Below, piece by piece: positions 1 through 11,146 of a stretch of 64,000 nt of DNA. Both the position numbers and the translations under genes were made by a program. This stretch comes from Bimuria novae-zelandiae CBS 107.79. Lineage: Eukaryota > Ascomycota > Dothideomycetes > Pleosporales > Didymosphaeriaceae. The notes below the pieces were generated by a model. It saw only the letters and a list, made by a program, of their open reading frames with translations, ran no database searches and had not been told where the DNA came from. The stretch lies in assembly GCA_010015655.1 (NCBI GenBank), contig ML976680.1:232260-296259 (forward strand), read 5' to 3'. Each line of letters starts with the position of its first letter. Position 1 is the first letter of the stretch.

Positions 1-19
1 GGGGGGGGGGGGGGGGGGG
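1..19. other. Homopolymer run of 19 G at window start
   Basis: The first 19 bases are all G. No other G homopolymer of this length occurs in the window. It could be a sequencing or contig-end artefact or a genuine low-complexity edge. It is not a telomere repeat of the usual fungal TTAGGG type. No gene is seen in 20-360, which carries the beginning of the decayed Tc1-like element that follows. Confidence 0.5.
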
Positions 20-179
20 AATGCAGAGGTGGGTGGTATTAACGATGCTAGGTGGGGCTGCGCGCCAAGGAATATTGTCGTTTCGTAAATTCCCGCTCAC
101 CATGTGACCTGCCCCACATGTTAGTAATCGATTCTCGTACGTTATTTGAAACACGGATTTACTAGCTAAATATCAACCT

Positions 180-1230
180 TTTAATGCATTTAAAGAATCT
201 ATAAGTACTCTATAAAGTTACTAAATAAAGCTAGGTTGCCGCTAACGGTATTATAGGCCGTAATTAATTATCTTAAGGACAACGTTAGCATTATAAAAAT
301 CTAAAAAGACTCTAAAGTAGCCTACTTAATAATTAGGAGGATTTAACTTAGCCTAGAGTACTAAGGGTAGCCTTACCCGCCAGCCTGCGTACGGCGGGGG
401 CGATTGCCGTTACTACTGCAGTACCATCGCGAGAAGCTTAAAGAGTTGCTGCAAGGCTGGCTAAATACCTACCTAGATAAAATGCAGGCTTTCTTATATA
501 ACGATTATAACGTAAAAGCCTTATAAATAACTATCTAGGAGACCCTTGCTAGCATGAAGTAGAGTTAAAAACTAATAACTAAAGTAGTAGCTAAGTGTAA
601 CGTAGTTCTTTATTAAGCGTTTTAAGCTCGCTGCTAGCTAGCGTATAAGGTGGAGCAAGTAATAGTACTTAATAAGAGCACTTATAATAAGCGTATAGAT
701 AATTATAAGTATACCTAGGTAGAAGTAAATACGCTAGTTTAAGTATTATACTTAGCGTAGAGGTTAGAAAGGTAGAGCTTACTACTAGCTATAGATATTA
801 ATGGGTATTTTAATTATCTTATCTATTAAGGAGCAATTATAGCAGAGCTAATAAAGGAGTTTATAACTAGTAAAGTGCTGTTGTATTACACGCCGTACTT
901 AAGGCCACGCTTAGTAATTATAATAAATAACGCTTCTATTTATTAATTAGCTAGAATTTAATAGCTTTATTTAAACGCTAGAGTAGTACTTAAGTACCTA
1001 TCGCTGTACTTATCTAATATGAATCTAATCGAGCAGAGCTTTAAGGCGTTAAAGTTATAGATAAAAAAGAACCTCTAGCAGGCGCCTATCTTTTAGGATT
1101 TCTTATATTTTTTAGAGTTAGGCGTGCAGGAGGTTTGCTATAACAACGTACGGGCGAGAAAGTACTTTAGCTACTTAGACTGGCAGGTGTGAGGTGTATA
1201 GGAGATAGAGAGCTTAAGCGATTAACGCAT
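180..1230 (+). pseudogene. RIP-degraded Tc1/mariner-type (DDE_3) transposase relic
   Basis: The plus strand reads as a decayed DDE transposase full of TAA/TAG codons. Near 900-945 the reading includes INNASIY, where the family has the catalytic motif DNASIH. D to N and H to Y are the changes expected from RIP (G to A, C to T). Near 985-1,045 it reads LKYLSLYLSNMNLIEQSFKALK in pieces, matching the family block (L)[14 protein letters not shown] with the last catalytic E retained. The AT-rich leader from about 180 probably encoded the helix-turn-helix region. The edges are not visible because no terminal repeats could be paired. The element meets the end of the neighbouring Gypsy relic near 1,230. 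The family assignment is fairly secure. The element is certainly dead. Confidence 0.65.
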
Positions 1231-4200
1231 TATTATTAAGTATAAATATTATTAAGTATTACGATAGTAGCCTATACGGACTTAGTATTTACTAGCGTTA
1301 AGTTATTTATATTATAGTTCTACATAATTCTATTAATAAGTTAATTTAATATACGTATACTTAGGTAATAACTTCCTTAAAATTAACTTTTACAAGCTAG
1401 AATTAGCAAAATAAAGAACGTAAGTAGCTATATGCGTAGATCCTCTAGTGCTTAATAGCTTTTACTATTGTAAGTAATTCTTTGTCGTGTACTTCGTACC
1501 GTAATTCTTTTGGTGTAAACTTGTGCGAGTAGTATGCGATTAGGTGCTATTTGCTATTTTTTTTCTTACTTTACATATGCTCTAACTACTAAGTTACTTG
1601 CATCTGTTTTAATGCGTAGTGGTTTACTAATCTAGAAGTGTATAAGGACTAGTAGTGTAATGCATGCTTCTTTTAGCATCCTAAATGTCTGTTCGCATAT
1701 CTTTGTCTAGTTAAAGGGTTGGTATTTCTTCGTGAGGTTCGTAAGTAGTAGTGTAATCTTCGAGTAGTTCGCTATAAATTATTAATTAAATCCTATAAAT
1801 TTTAGGAAGGCTTATACTTTCTTAAAGTTAGTAGGTAGCTTCTACTTCTTTACTTCCTTAATCTTAGAAGGGCTTACTTGTATGCTTTCTGTGCTAATAA
1901 TGTGTCCTAGAAACTCTAGTTCCGTAACATGAAACTTGCATTTTTTAAGTTTTAATTATAGGTTGGCGCCGTCTAGCGCTCGTAGTACTATTTATACGTG
2001 TTACACATAATCTTCTTCTTACTTAGAGAATATTAGGATGTCGTCGAGGTAGGTAACTATAAATATATTAAGGTAGTTCCTTAGTACATTATTAATTATT
2101 ACTTAAAATGTCACTAGTGCATTCGTGAGTCTAAAGGGCATAACTTAGTACTTAAATAGTCTATATCTTATTTAAAATACTATCTTCTACTCTTCACCTT
2201 CTATAATTTATATAAGGTGGTATTTATCTCGTAGGTCTAGTAAGGTAAACATCTTAGCTCGTCCTAGCCTGTCTCGTAGTTCTTGTATGTTTGGTAATAG
2301 GCATCTGTTTTTCACTATTATGTTATTTAGCGCTTAATAGTTAATATATAGTCGTAGGGTACTATCTTTCTTTATAACAAATATTAGTAGTAAGGCTACT
2401 AGTAATTTTAATTCACGAATCTATTGCCTGTTGAGGGCCTTTTTTAGGAATTCGCGTGTCCATTGGAGTTCCTTTTTGTTCTGGCTGTATAGTGGTCCAA
2501 AGGGCGGCGTTTTCCCTTCTTCGAGAACAATGCGATGATCTTGGTATATGTGCTTAGGAAGGGCGTTTGCTCCTTTCTCTTCCTAAAATAAATAACTCTA
2601 TTCTTTATATTTATTAGGGATATTAAGAGGTGTGCTATTCTCTTCTTACTTACGCTTTATAACTTAGTAGTTCCTGCTAGCGTTTGCTAAGTTAGTTTTG
2701 TATTTATTACCTTCTAGTCGCGAGACTATGTTATTAATAGCTCTCTTATTTACTATTATGCTCTATTAATGCGTAGGCTTTGCTTATAATATACAGTTAC
2801 AGCACTTAAAGAATAGCTTTTATTATTTTTAGTTAATTATTAGGTTATGCTTCCTAAACTAGGGTAGTCTTAATATTACATCGTAATTAGCTTTCTTTAG
2901 TATGTCGAGGGTAATTAGTTCTTAGTGTCTATAGATCTTGAGTGTCGTCTTAACCTCGTACTCTATTCGTGGCGTGCCTGGTATAGGTTGTCTATTCGCG
3001 ATATAGATATCGTATGCTACTGCCTTCTTGCGCTCGTAGAGTCCGGCTCTATTAAGTGCACTTCGGGATATGTAGCTCTACTGCGCCCTAGAATCCAGCA
3101 TGGCCTTTATCTATGTTCTATTAAGCTATACTAGTAGCTTAATTAATGCTTAACTATTTATAGCATTTATTTCTTTAAAGGCGTCTTCTCGCTAGAGCCT
3201 AGGTCTAAAAAAGATATCTTTTTCGTAGGTTGCTCTGCCAGTTCGAGGTATTTCGTGCCTTTCCTTTTATCCTAAGGTTATTACTTTGTTTCCTCGTAGG
3301 ATACTTCACCGTCTTTTTCTTCTATTACTAATTTAATCCTAAGGGTCGTGGTACCCTTAGGTATACGATTGAATCCATGCTTTTCCTTTTATCCTCTATA
3401 TTCCTTATAGTTAGGGTGTAAGTATGTTTGCTATATATTTAACGCGTATTTTCTATTAACTAGTAATAATATTACTTAGTTTAGCGCTTAGTTAAAGTGT
3501 AGAAAGTATCGCGTTTCGCGTTTCTTCTAGAAGTAAATATTATAATTAGTAATAGGGCAGTCAAACTACTCCTATTTATATTATTAGTATATTCGGGGAA
3601 AGTAGCTGTATTCCTTAGCTTAGTAATAAAAAGTATATTAATTTTCTCTATAGAGGGTCTATCGTATGGTCCTATGCGTAGGGTTACGGTGGTCTAGGTC
3701 GTACTGTGGTTTGTAGTTCGGGTTTTTATTTGGGTACTTCTTCTTTAGGTCTTCGTTTTTATAGCGATGGTCTGTCATTTCACGTGCCGCTTTACTAACC
3801 AGGTCGGGTTAGTAAGTATAGTGAAATGCTTTAGTGTAGTCTTATTATTCTATTGCTATGAAACCAAAGTCTCCTTCTCGAGGTTAGTGTTTTTCTAAGA
3901 AGTCGAAAACGTTTGTTGTCTTATTAGTAACTAGCTTATTCTAGCTAAGGTAAAGTGTAAGAGATTAAGGCATTAGCTCTATCTCTTTCTTATTTAAACC
4001 TTTATATATATCTTTATAGAGTTGTAAGTTAGGTAATCCTAATTGCTCTAAATCTTTGTCTTAGATATCGAGTTACTTAATAGCGTCTATTACTTATTAT
4101 TTTTCGTTAGTTACGTCTGTATTTGCGATAAATAGTACGTTTAACTATCTAACGACCTTATTCTTAGATCTGTAGTTTCTGGCGATATAGCCTAGTTTGC

Positions 4201-5556
4201 CATATGTAAAGTATAGGCGCGTCCCGGTCCCCTTACGTTAGGTTCTATCTAGGTTACGCTAGTTAGGCTTTTAAAAGCTTATAGCTTTTCCTATTCCCTT
4301 TTCTAGGTTATTAAACTAGATATCTTTTATTAGTTAGGGTCTATAATAGTTGCGTTGCTAGCGTCGAGGTGTTTTTAGTGGCGCCCTGTAGACTACAGGT
4401 GCCTATTGTCCGAAACTAACGTTCCTTAGGTTTTTGCGTAATTCTTCTTGCAAGGTAAACCATTCCCTATTAATGCGGATAGTCTCTTTGTATAGTTCCT
4501 CTAAGGTCTCTATCTTTGCACCACTACGCAGAAGTTCCTTACATATATTACGTTTAAGTCCTTATTTATATATTATCTTAAGAGATTTGTCCTCCTAGTT
4601 AAGTTACATGGCGTACTTATAGAATTTAGCTATATACTTAGCTATAAATTATTACTATTGGATTGTCTAGATCGCACGTTTAGTAATAGCAGTTTTATTA
4701 GCAATTCTAAATATCTATCTAAGACATTTCTTAAAGTTAGCGTAATTCTTAATAATGTTAACTACATTTACGTTACTATTAATATAGTCCTTATCCTTAT
4801 TATCGTAATCTATATCTAAGTACTTAACTAAGTAAGGATAGATTTATTCTTTAGCGGCTCCTTATATATATGTCGCGGCGAAGATAACCTTCTTTTTATC
4901 TTTAAGGTCTTTATTCTAGTTAAAGAAGTAGAGGTCTAGTTGCAATAGTTAGGTATTAAGGAGGGTATAATTGCTATTATACAAGTCAGGTTTGTATGCC
5001 TTGTTCTTGCCATCTCCTATAAGGGTGACATGGTTGTCCGAAGCTATAGAAGAGTTAGGGATCTTATTAGTACTTATATTAAGGGCGTTTAAAATGTTAG
5101 GTTCTATTTAGGGTAGCTAGTCCTAAGTGGGCTAAGGTTGGTTCTCGGGCAAGAGTACTTGATAGGATAAGAGAGGGTGTAGTAATAGCTCACGCTTGTT
5201 GCTAGGGGTGTTAGTATTAAAAGTATATATAGCATAATTAAATTAATAAGATTGCTTAGTTAGATCTAAATAATAGATTAATAAACAGGTTAAACGCGAA
5301 TGCCATAAGGGTATTCGTGTTAGGTTATATACAAGAGGGTTATTAGTTACTGTCCACTCTCCTCCTGCCATCCCCAAGTCTTGGTGGATGGCAGCGCCGT
5401 CCGTGGATGGTACACCTTCCATGACCTTGGCGGGATGGTATGTCTTGGCTGGATGGTACGTCACGTGACCTCGGTTACGCAACCCCGCCGAGTGTTACCC
5501 CCACTGAGGGCCCGTTAATTAGTCCTCAGCGTCTTGTGCATGTTCAGATCCTAACA
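1230..5556 (-). mobile_element. Gypsy-type LTR retrotransposon relic, minus strand, RIP-degraded
   Basis: Read on the minus strand, pol domains appear in Gypsy order running away from the LTR at 5,209-5,556. A CCHC zinc knuckle lies near 4,215-4,155, with its cysteines changed to tyrosine (reading YFTYGKLGYIARNY). A retropepsin segment follows at about 3,110-2,860, with AMLDS...YISRSAL and the downstream DVILGLP block. Reverse transcriptase comes next, with an intact catalytic YLDD at 2,051-2,040. Integrase is not seen, because a Tc1 relic occupies the space where it should be, so the element looks truncated at its 3' end. Stops are nearly all TAA/TAG. A related, shorter copy with a recognisably similar LTR begins at 41,551 on the plus strand. 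Confidence 0.8.
5209..5556 (-). repeat. 5' LTR of the minus-strand Gypsy relic
   Basis: On the minus strand this 348-bp block begins TGTTAGGATCT and ends AATACTAACA, giving the TG...CA termini of an LTR with a 6-bp terminal inversion (TGTTAG/CTAACA). The block at 41,551-41,872 has the same first 11 bases and the same last ~90 bases (about AACCTG to ACTAAC). This supports the limits independently. The centre of the LTR is GC-rich and carries imperfect ATGGTA-type repeats, and it is much less RIP-affected than the internal region. Its outer edge directly abuts the terminal iteron of pogo element A at 5,557. Confidence 0.8.
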
Positions 5557-7659
5557 GACAGTCAGTGCACCACCCAACAAAATCGCTCAGCTAGTAACAT
5601 GAGGCTGCTAAGCCACCCACAATCAATATTATTACGAGATTTTCTGTATTTGAGGTCTCCTAGGCCTGTAGATGATTGCTAGCTACTTAGATTATAAATA
5701 TCTACTTAATGTTCTAATAATTCGGCCACTGCGCGATAAGGGCGTTAGTAGAGTAAATATAGCTTTATTAGCGCGTACAGGTACTAACGCAGGCTTTTTT
5801 TTCTTAATAAATAAAATAGTAGACCCTAAAGCCTTTTTCTTACCCTTTTTTAGCTAATTTAATATAATTTTAAAGTTATTTAATTAGCCCTATAAGCCTG
5901 TTACTTAAGGCATTACTTAGTAGCTTTATTAGCCCCCTACTTTACGCGCGTATTTTTAGTAGCTACTTAAGTAACACGCTTCTTTTAAAGTAGCCTTACT
6001 TTAAGCTACTAGCTAGCCTAACAGGCCTCTACTTACTTACTTTTTTAAAGCTATAATTACTACGCTTTAATATCTTTTTTATATTAATAATTACGTGCGC
6101 GCTATATGCTATAAGGTAATAAAAAAATAGCTCTACTATAATACTTATCTTGCTAATTAAGAGATAGAGGCCTGCCTTGCTTTAAGCGTTTCTTCTATGT
6201 TGCTAGAGCCTCCTGCAGGCCTTTGTTTTCATGCTCTAGGAGTTACTTTTGTATAGAGATTAAGTATATAGTTCGACTCAGCTTCTTAGCCTTATTACTA
6301 CCCCCTGTATTAATAATAGCCTTTAGAAGCCTATTAATCTTTCTCTAATTTAAAGTACTAAGTACTAAGGTTAAGCTCTCTTATAATTATTAACTAAGAG
6401 GTATAGTCTAATTAAATTACTTAAAAATAATTATTAGATCTAGCGAGAAGATGCCTATAGCTTTAAAAGCCCGCAAGATTAATAGCTACTTTATAGTATT
6501 AACCTAGGCCTTCTAGAATAGGCTAAAGAAGTCTCTTTTAGCAATAGAGGCTAGCCCTTAGCTATTTTATAGGAAGGCTAATAGCTCGTTTAAATACGCT
6601 ATTAATAGAGGCTTAAACATGTAGACATCGAGAGGCTATAATATATAGGTTAAATAAGGTAGATAGATAGCTAACAGGATCCTATTGCAATCGTAATAGT
6701 TAATAAAATCTATAGTAATATAAGATCTATAGCTGTTAAGGATTAATAGTTAATATAATCGTCTAGCTTTTAACTTTATAAGGCGATTAAACACCTATTA
6801 AAGCTATATAAGGCCTATTTAATTATTTGTCTAGCTAGATTCTAATACCGTGATAAAGGCCTAATAGTGTTAAGGATTAAGGTCCTCTATCTAACTTAAT
6901 TATATATCTATAGAGGTGGCCTAATAGATTAAAGCTAGATCTAGGGCAGATCCGTTAGCGCATATACAGGCTATAAGTAATATCTACTTGCGGCTACTAT
7001 TTTAAATAGCTTGCCTTACTACCTTACTCTCGTATAGAGGCCTATCAAAGATCCTCTTTGAACGGGAGGTGATTCCAAGTAGGATGCCTTTTTCGTCCAT
7101 ATTGTAGATATGCTGAGCCTCAATCTGATACTGCTCTATTTTCTGCTGTAGGAGGTCAAAATAGAGCCTATATTTCTCAAGGGAATCAGCTTTTTGGCGA
7201 TTGCTGTCGATGCCGGTCGTCCATCGTGATATCAAGGATTCAGCGTTGCGCCGAACAAAGCGATCAACCCATCTTATAGAGACCTCCTTTTGAGCAATAC
7301 AGGACGCGAAGTTCTGTACCATCTGACGTGTAGGAGGTAGGCCTCTCTCAGTAAGACGCTGTATATGCCGTAGGAGCTCCTTTTCTGCTTGTTGGCTGAG
7401 ATTTCGGCGATTCTTATCGGTAGCTTCGCGCGCCTGCTTGACGCGTCGGTGCCTGCGCATCAACGTAGTATGGACAACACCATACTTTTTGGCTATTTGT
7501 CTATACGAAAAAGGTTCTCCTGGTTTTAGCGATTCGATTGCTCCTATCGCGGCCTCGATCGAATCCATATTGGTGGAGATGCGGCGCGTTGAAGTTGGGG
7601 TGTTGCATGGTGGGGTGGTGCACTGACTGTCGCGGTGCACTGACTGTCTCGGCACGGTA
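5557..7659 (-). mobile_element. Pogo/Fot-like DNA transposon A (minus), half RIP-degraded
   Basis: The transposase runs leftwards from an ATG at 7,568. The right end carries a doubled terminal iteron (two copies of GACAGTCAGTGCACC, in inverse orientation, around 7,612-7,650). The left end keeps only one iteron, at 5,557-5,571, before the Gypsy LTR begins, so the LTR element probably inserted into this terminus. The first ~570 nt of coding sequence are nearly undamaged. Below 7,002 the sequence switches abruptly to TA-rich, stop-filled DNA. Pogo elements move by cut and paste at TA sites. This copy is inactive. Confidence 0.75.
7002..7568 (-). pseudogene. Pogo/Fot-like transposase, 5' part only (element A)
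   Basis: The readable 188 residues start MDSIEAAIGAIESLKPGE and contain a helix-turn-helix (FSYRQIAKKYGVVHTTLMRR, about residues 20-40) and a CENP-B-type DNA-binding region with WVDRFVRRN. The first part of the DDE domain, YNMDEKGILLG, is present and includes the first catalytic aspartate. The frame then stops at 7,002, at the same codon where element C also stops. The relative at 27,049 has CAA there, so this fits independent CAA-to-TAA/TAG RIP hits. The downstream half lies in TA-rich DNA. The ORF extends upstream of this ATG through the terminal repeat, which is not coding. Confidence 0.8.
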
Positions 7660-9788
7660 CCGTGCCCGTGCGCGCAGCGATCCACGTCGCGCAGCGATCC
7701 ACGAACAACATGCTCACCTACTTAAAGATAACGTTATTATAATAGTTATAATAGCTATTTTTATAAAAAATTTTAGTAGAGTAACTCGTAATATGTATAT
7801 AATTAATTCGTATTATCTATATTTACGTGGAACGTTAATAATGCGGCCACGAGAGTTGACTTTGGGTGGAGCAGCTGATGCAGCTTCTGCGGGCTCGCTG
7901 ACAACCCTAGCACCACCCGCACCTCTTTTAGGCGTAGGCTTTACTAAGGGAGCTCTTGAGGCTTTGCGCTTGCCCGTTTGGGCAGTTTTAGATGCTCTCT
8001 TAGTGTTTTGTGCTTCGATTCTGGCTGCGCGAGCAGCAGCCTGTTCGGCCTTCATCTGATCTCTCACCATTTTGGCTCTCTCTCTCGCCACGCGTCTCTC
8101 CTCAGCCTCCTGTTCTCGGAGAAGCTTGGCAGCAGCTTGAAGCTCCTTCCTATTCGCCTTTGCAAGCTGCTCCTCATGCTTTTGTTGTTGTACTACTGCC
8201 TCTCGTGCACGTGCCTCTCTTAGCTTGCGCGGAGACTAGAAGACAGCATTACTATAGTACTCCTTACGCTATTATAAGTTAAGAGGTTTATTACGCTTTT
8301 TATACTTTCTTTTTATAGTAAGCGCCTCTCTTAGGCCATTATTCTTATAGTATAGTAGCTTATTTTAAGCTAAGAGCAAGTAGAGCGTTTAGGATAGTAA
8401 CTTAGAGTCCTTTATAGTAGTATCCTTTACTATAGAGCGTATAAGACGCTCTATTTAACGCTAGTTACTCTCTTTAAGTGCTAAGAAACCTACTTTATAT
8501 ACTTCTTACTTTCTAAAGCTCTCTCTCTTAAAGCGTTTAAGTATAGCCTCTCGCTCTATAGGCTATATGCTAGTGGCTTTAAAGGACTTAAGGACTATCT
8601 CTATTATAAAAGTAAATTACTAGGCACTTTAGAATAGTAGAAAAAAGTCTTCCTTTATAACTAGGATAAGCCCTTAGCTCTTTTAGAAGTGACTAGAGAG
8701 CTCCTTAGAGTAGCTACTAAAAAAAGGTTTAAAGCAAATAATATTAAGTAGCTAAAGCGTATAAGTAAAGTAAGGGGGAAATATAGCTAGGAGTATATAA
8801 TAAAAGTTATAGTAGTTAATAAACGCCTTCGTAAGGTAACTACTATAGCTATTAAGTATAAGGAGACGCTAGTCTTTTCTATAACGCGCTTTCTACTTTA
8901 TATAGTAATTAAATACCTACTCTAGCTATGCCAAACTAATATCGTTATTTATCTATCTAAATAAAAATAAAGCTATAAAGACGCCATGTTGCCTAGCTTT
9001 AATAGCAGCCACCCACAAGGCTTGTAGTAAGCTGTTCGCCGACTAATAGATAATGCCTAGCAATAGAGCACTCCCATCCGCGCAAATAGCTATAAGGATA
9101 GTAATCCACTCACAAGAGCTATCTTAAAGAGCTATAGTAACCTCCTTTTACTCCCACATCTAACGACTAAACACTTGTTTAGAGTAACTAAGTACACCTA
9201 TTATAACGCCCTTCTTATCTATATTATATATATAACGTGGCTCTAAGCTATACTTAGTAAGCTTTAAGTATAGTAGCTTAAAGTACGCCTTATATTTCTC
9301 TTTAAAGTTAGCTTTATAGCGTGTGGCGTCTATCCTAAGTGTGTATTTAGAAATAAAATACTTATAGTTTTAGTTTAAGAAGCGCGTAACTTAGGTATTA
9401 AAGGCGCTCTTAGCGGTAATCTTAGAAGTAAAATTTTATATTATCTCTTTTATAGGAGGTAGCCCTCGCTTTATTAAGCCTCTAATATACTCTATAAGTT
9501 TATACTCTTATTATAAGCTAAGTAATTATTAATTATAATTATTAGCCTTCTATAGGCGCTAATAGCCTTAGTGTCTTTAAGTTAGCGTAGCATGTAATAC
9601 ACTAAACTAGCAAGTAATTACGTAGTATAAAAAGTATTCTCTTAGTTTTAGTAATTTAATTACTATAATTACGTTATTAATTAGTGCTATAGTAGTAGAG
9701 TTACGACGCGTTAAAGTTAGTGGCTTATCTGGTGTTTTGGTGTTCGTGGATCGCTGCGCGACGTGGATCGCTGCGCGCACGGGCACGG
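7660..9788 (-). mobile_element. Pogo/Fot-like DNA transposon B with perfect 48-bp TIRs
   Basis: The 48 bases at 7,660-7,707 are the exact reverse complement of 9,741-9,788 (CCGTGCCCGTGCGCGCAGCG and onward). Each TIR holds two copies of the iteron GCGCAGCGATCCAC. The flanking dinucleotide is TA on the left and TT on the right, close to the TA target expected of pogo/Tc1. Length is 2,129 bp, the same as the other pogo copies here. The transposase runs on the minus strand. Its 5' two thirds (9,700-8,240) is heavily RIP-mutated, while the C-terminal coding end at 8,235-7,813 is clean. It separates elements A and C, which face away from it. Confidence 0.85.
7813..8240 (-). pseudogene. C-terminal end of pogo/Fot-like transposase (element B)
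   Basis: The readable minus-strand segment is a basic, alanine-rich coiled coil (KMVRDQMKAEQAAARAAR) followed by KGKRKAS-like and RGRIINVPRKYR sequence. This matches the layout of the C-terminus of the pogo transposase at 28,498-28,908 (KGKRKASQPSPQSRKRQKRG, then SGRDVKLPDRFK). Upstream on the same strand the coding sequence is destroyed by TAA/TAG codons, although the first exon-like start can still be aligned near 9,690-9,560. It is not a free-standing gene. Confidence 0.7.
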
Positions 9789-9878
9789 TTCCGTGTCTCG
9801 GCAGTCAGTGCGCAACATCAGTCAATGCGCGCTCACGAAAAAACGCGTCAGTTTTCAACACCACCTATCTCGGCCATC

Positions 9879-10445
9879 ATGGACGCTATTGACGCTGCGC
9901 TTGCAGATATCGAATCGCTAGAACCTGGAGAATCTATTAATTATACAAAAATTGCGAAAAAGCATGGCGTTGTACAATCTACGTTAACGCGTAGGCACAA
10001 CGCGCTTACGCAGTCGCGCGAAGCTGCAGGCTCTACACGCAGAAAAATCAGCCCACAACAAGAGCAGGAGCTTATACGATATATTAATAAGCTCATTAAA
10101 GAAGGCCTTCCACCTACTAGGCAGATAATCCAAAGTTTTGCAAGCTCTATAGCGAAAACAGACGTTAGCATCTCGTGGGTTGATCGCTTTGTGGACCGGA
10201 ACAGCACCAAGCTTATATCAAAATGGACGACTGGAATCGACAGCAATCGCCACAAAGCTGATTCAGAAGCAAAATATAGGCTCTATTTTGAGCTTCTGCA
10301 GCAGAAAGTCAGCCAATACAGAATCGAACCTCGTAATACGTACAATATGGATGAAAAAGGCATCCTACTTGGTATCCTCTCTAGGTCAAAGCGTATTTTC
10401 AGCAGGGCTTTGTACGAGCGCAAGGAAGTTAGGCAGGCAATCTAG
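9879..10445 (+). pseudogene. Pogo/Fot-like transposase, 5' part (element C)
   Basis: From MDAIDAALADIESLEPGE the frame stays open for 188 residues, with helix-turn-helix NYTKIAKKHGVVQSTLTRRH, the CENP-B-like segment SISWVDRFVDRN, and the DDE block TYNMDEKGILLGILSRSKR. A TAG at 10,443 stops it where the better-preserved copy at 27 kb has CAA. Beyond it the frame still reads WISILACICADGSTLDPALIYQ and SSWVEEIN before RIP damage dominates, so the stop is a mutation and not the natural end. Confidence 0.8.
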
Positions 10446-10931
10446 GATGGCGATCGGGAATGGATTTCAATTCTAGCCTGTATCTGCGCTGATGGGTCAA
10501 CTCTAGATCCAGCGCTGATCTATCAGGCAGGCCCTGATGGGATACAATCAAGCTGGGTAGAAGAAATTAACCCCGAGGATCACTTAGTCTTTATTACCTT
10601 ATTAAGCTCTAGCTAGACTAATAACGAGATAGGCCTCGCATGGCTTAAATAGGTGTTTAATTACTGTATAAAGGTAAAAGCTTATTAATTATATTAACTT
10701 CTTATCCTAGATAGTCATAGATCCTATATTACTATAGATTTTATTAACTACTATAATTAAAATAGGATCCTACTTGCTATCTTTTCTCTTTATTTAACGT
10801 ATACGCTATAGCTACTTAACGTTTACATTTTTAAGTCTTTTTTAGCTGCTTACTTAGCTAAGCTATTAGCTTTCCTCTATAAGAGCTATAGACTAGTACT
10901 AATTACTAAAAGAGACTTCTTTAGCCTATTC

Positions 10932-11146
10932 TGTGAGGACGGGCACGGTCTCCTACATCTGAAGAAGTAGATGAGTTAAGTTGGCTCTATTTCAGCTACA
11001 CTTAGATAAGGAGACTATAGGTATATAGGCCTGCAGCGCTTTTGTGCGCTGCTGCTCGGCACCGGAACAACTATCCATCCAGGGCGTGACGTAGTCGCGC
11101 CTTGTACGCGAGGTCATGTGACCTACCGGCACGCCAGGCCGTCACA
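10932..11146. repeat. Solo LTR with 5-bp target-site duplication
   Basis: The block starts TGTGAGGACGGG and ends GGCCGTCACA, giving TGTGA/TCACA inverted ends. It is flanked on both sides by TATTC (10,927-10,931 and 11,147-11,151), a perfect 5-bp duplication typical of LTR retrotransposon integration. Removing it and one duplication rejoins the transposase reading of element C across a phenylalanine-rich motif (FFSLF then a W-codon remnant). No internal retroelement sequence is present, so it is a solo LTR left by LTR-LTR recombination. It is GC-rich and shows no RIP in an otherwise RIP-saturated host element. Confidence 0.85.
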
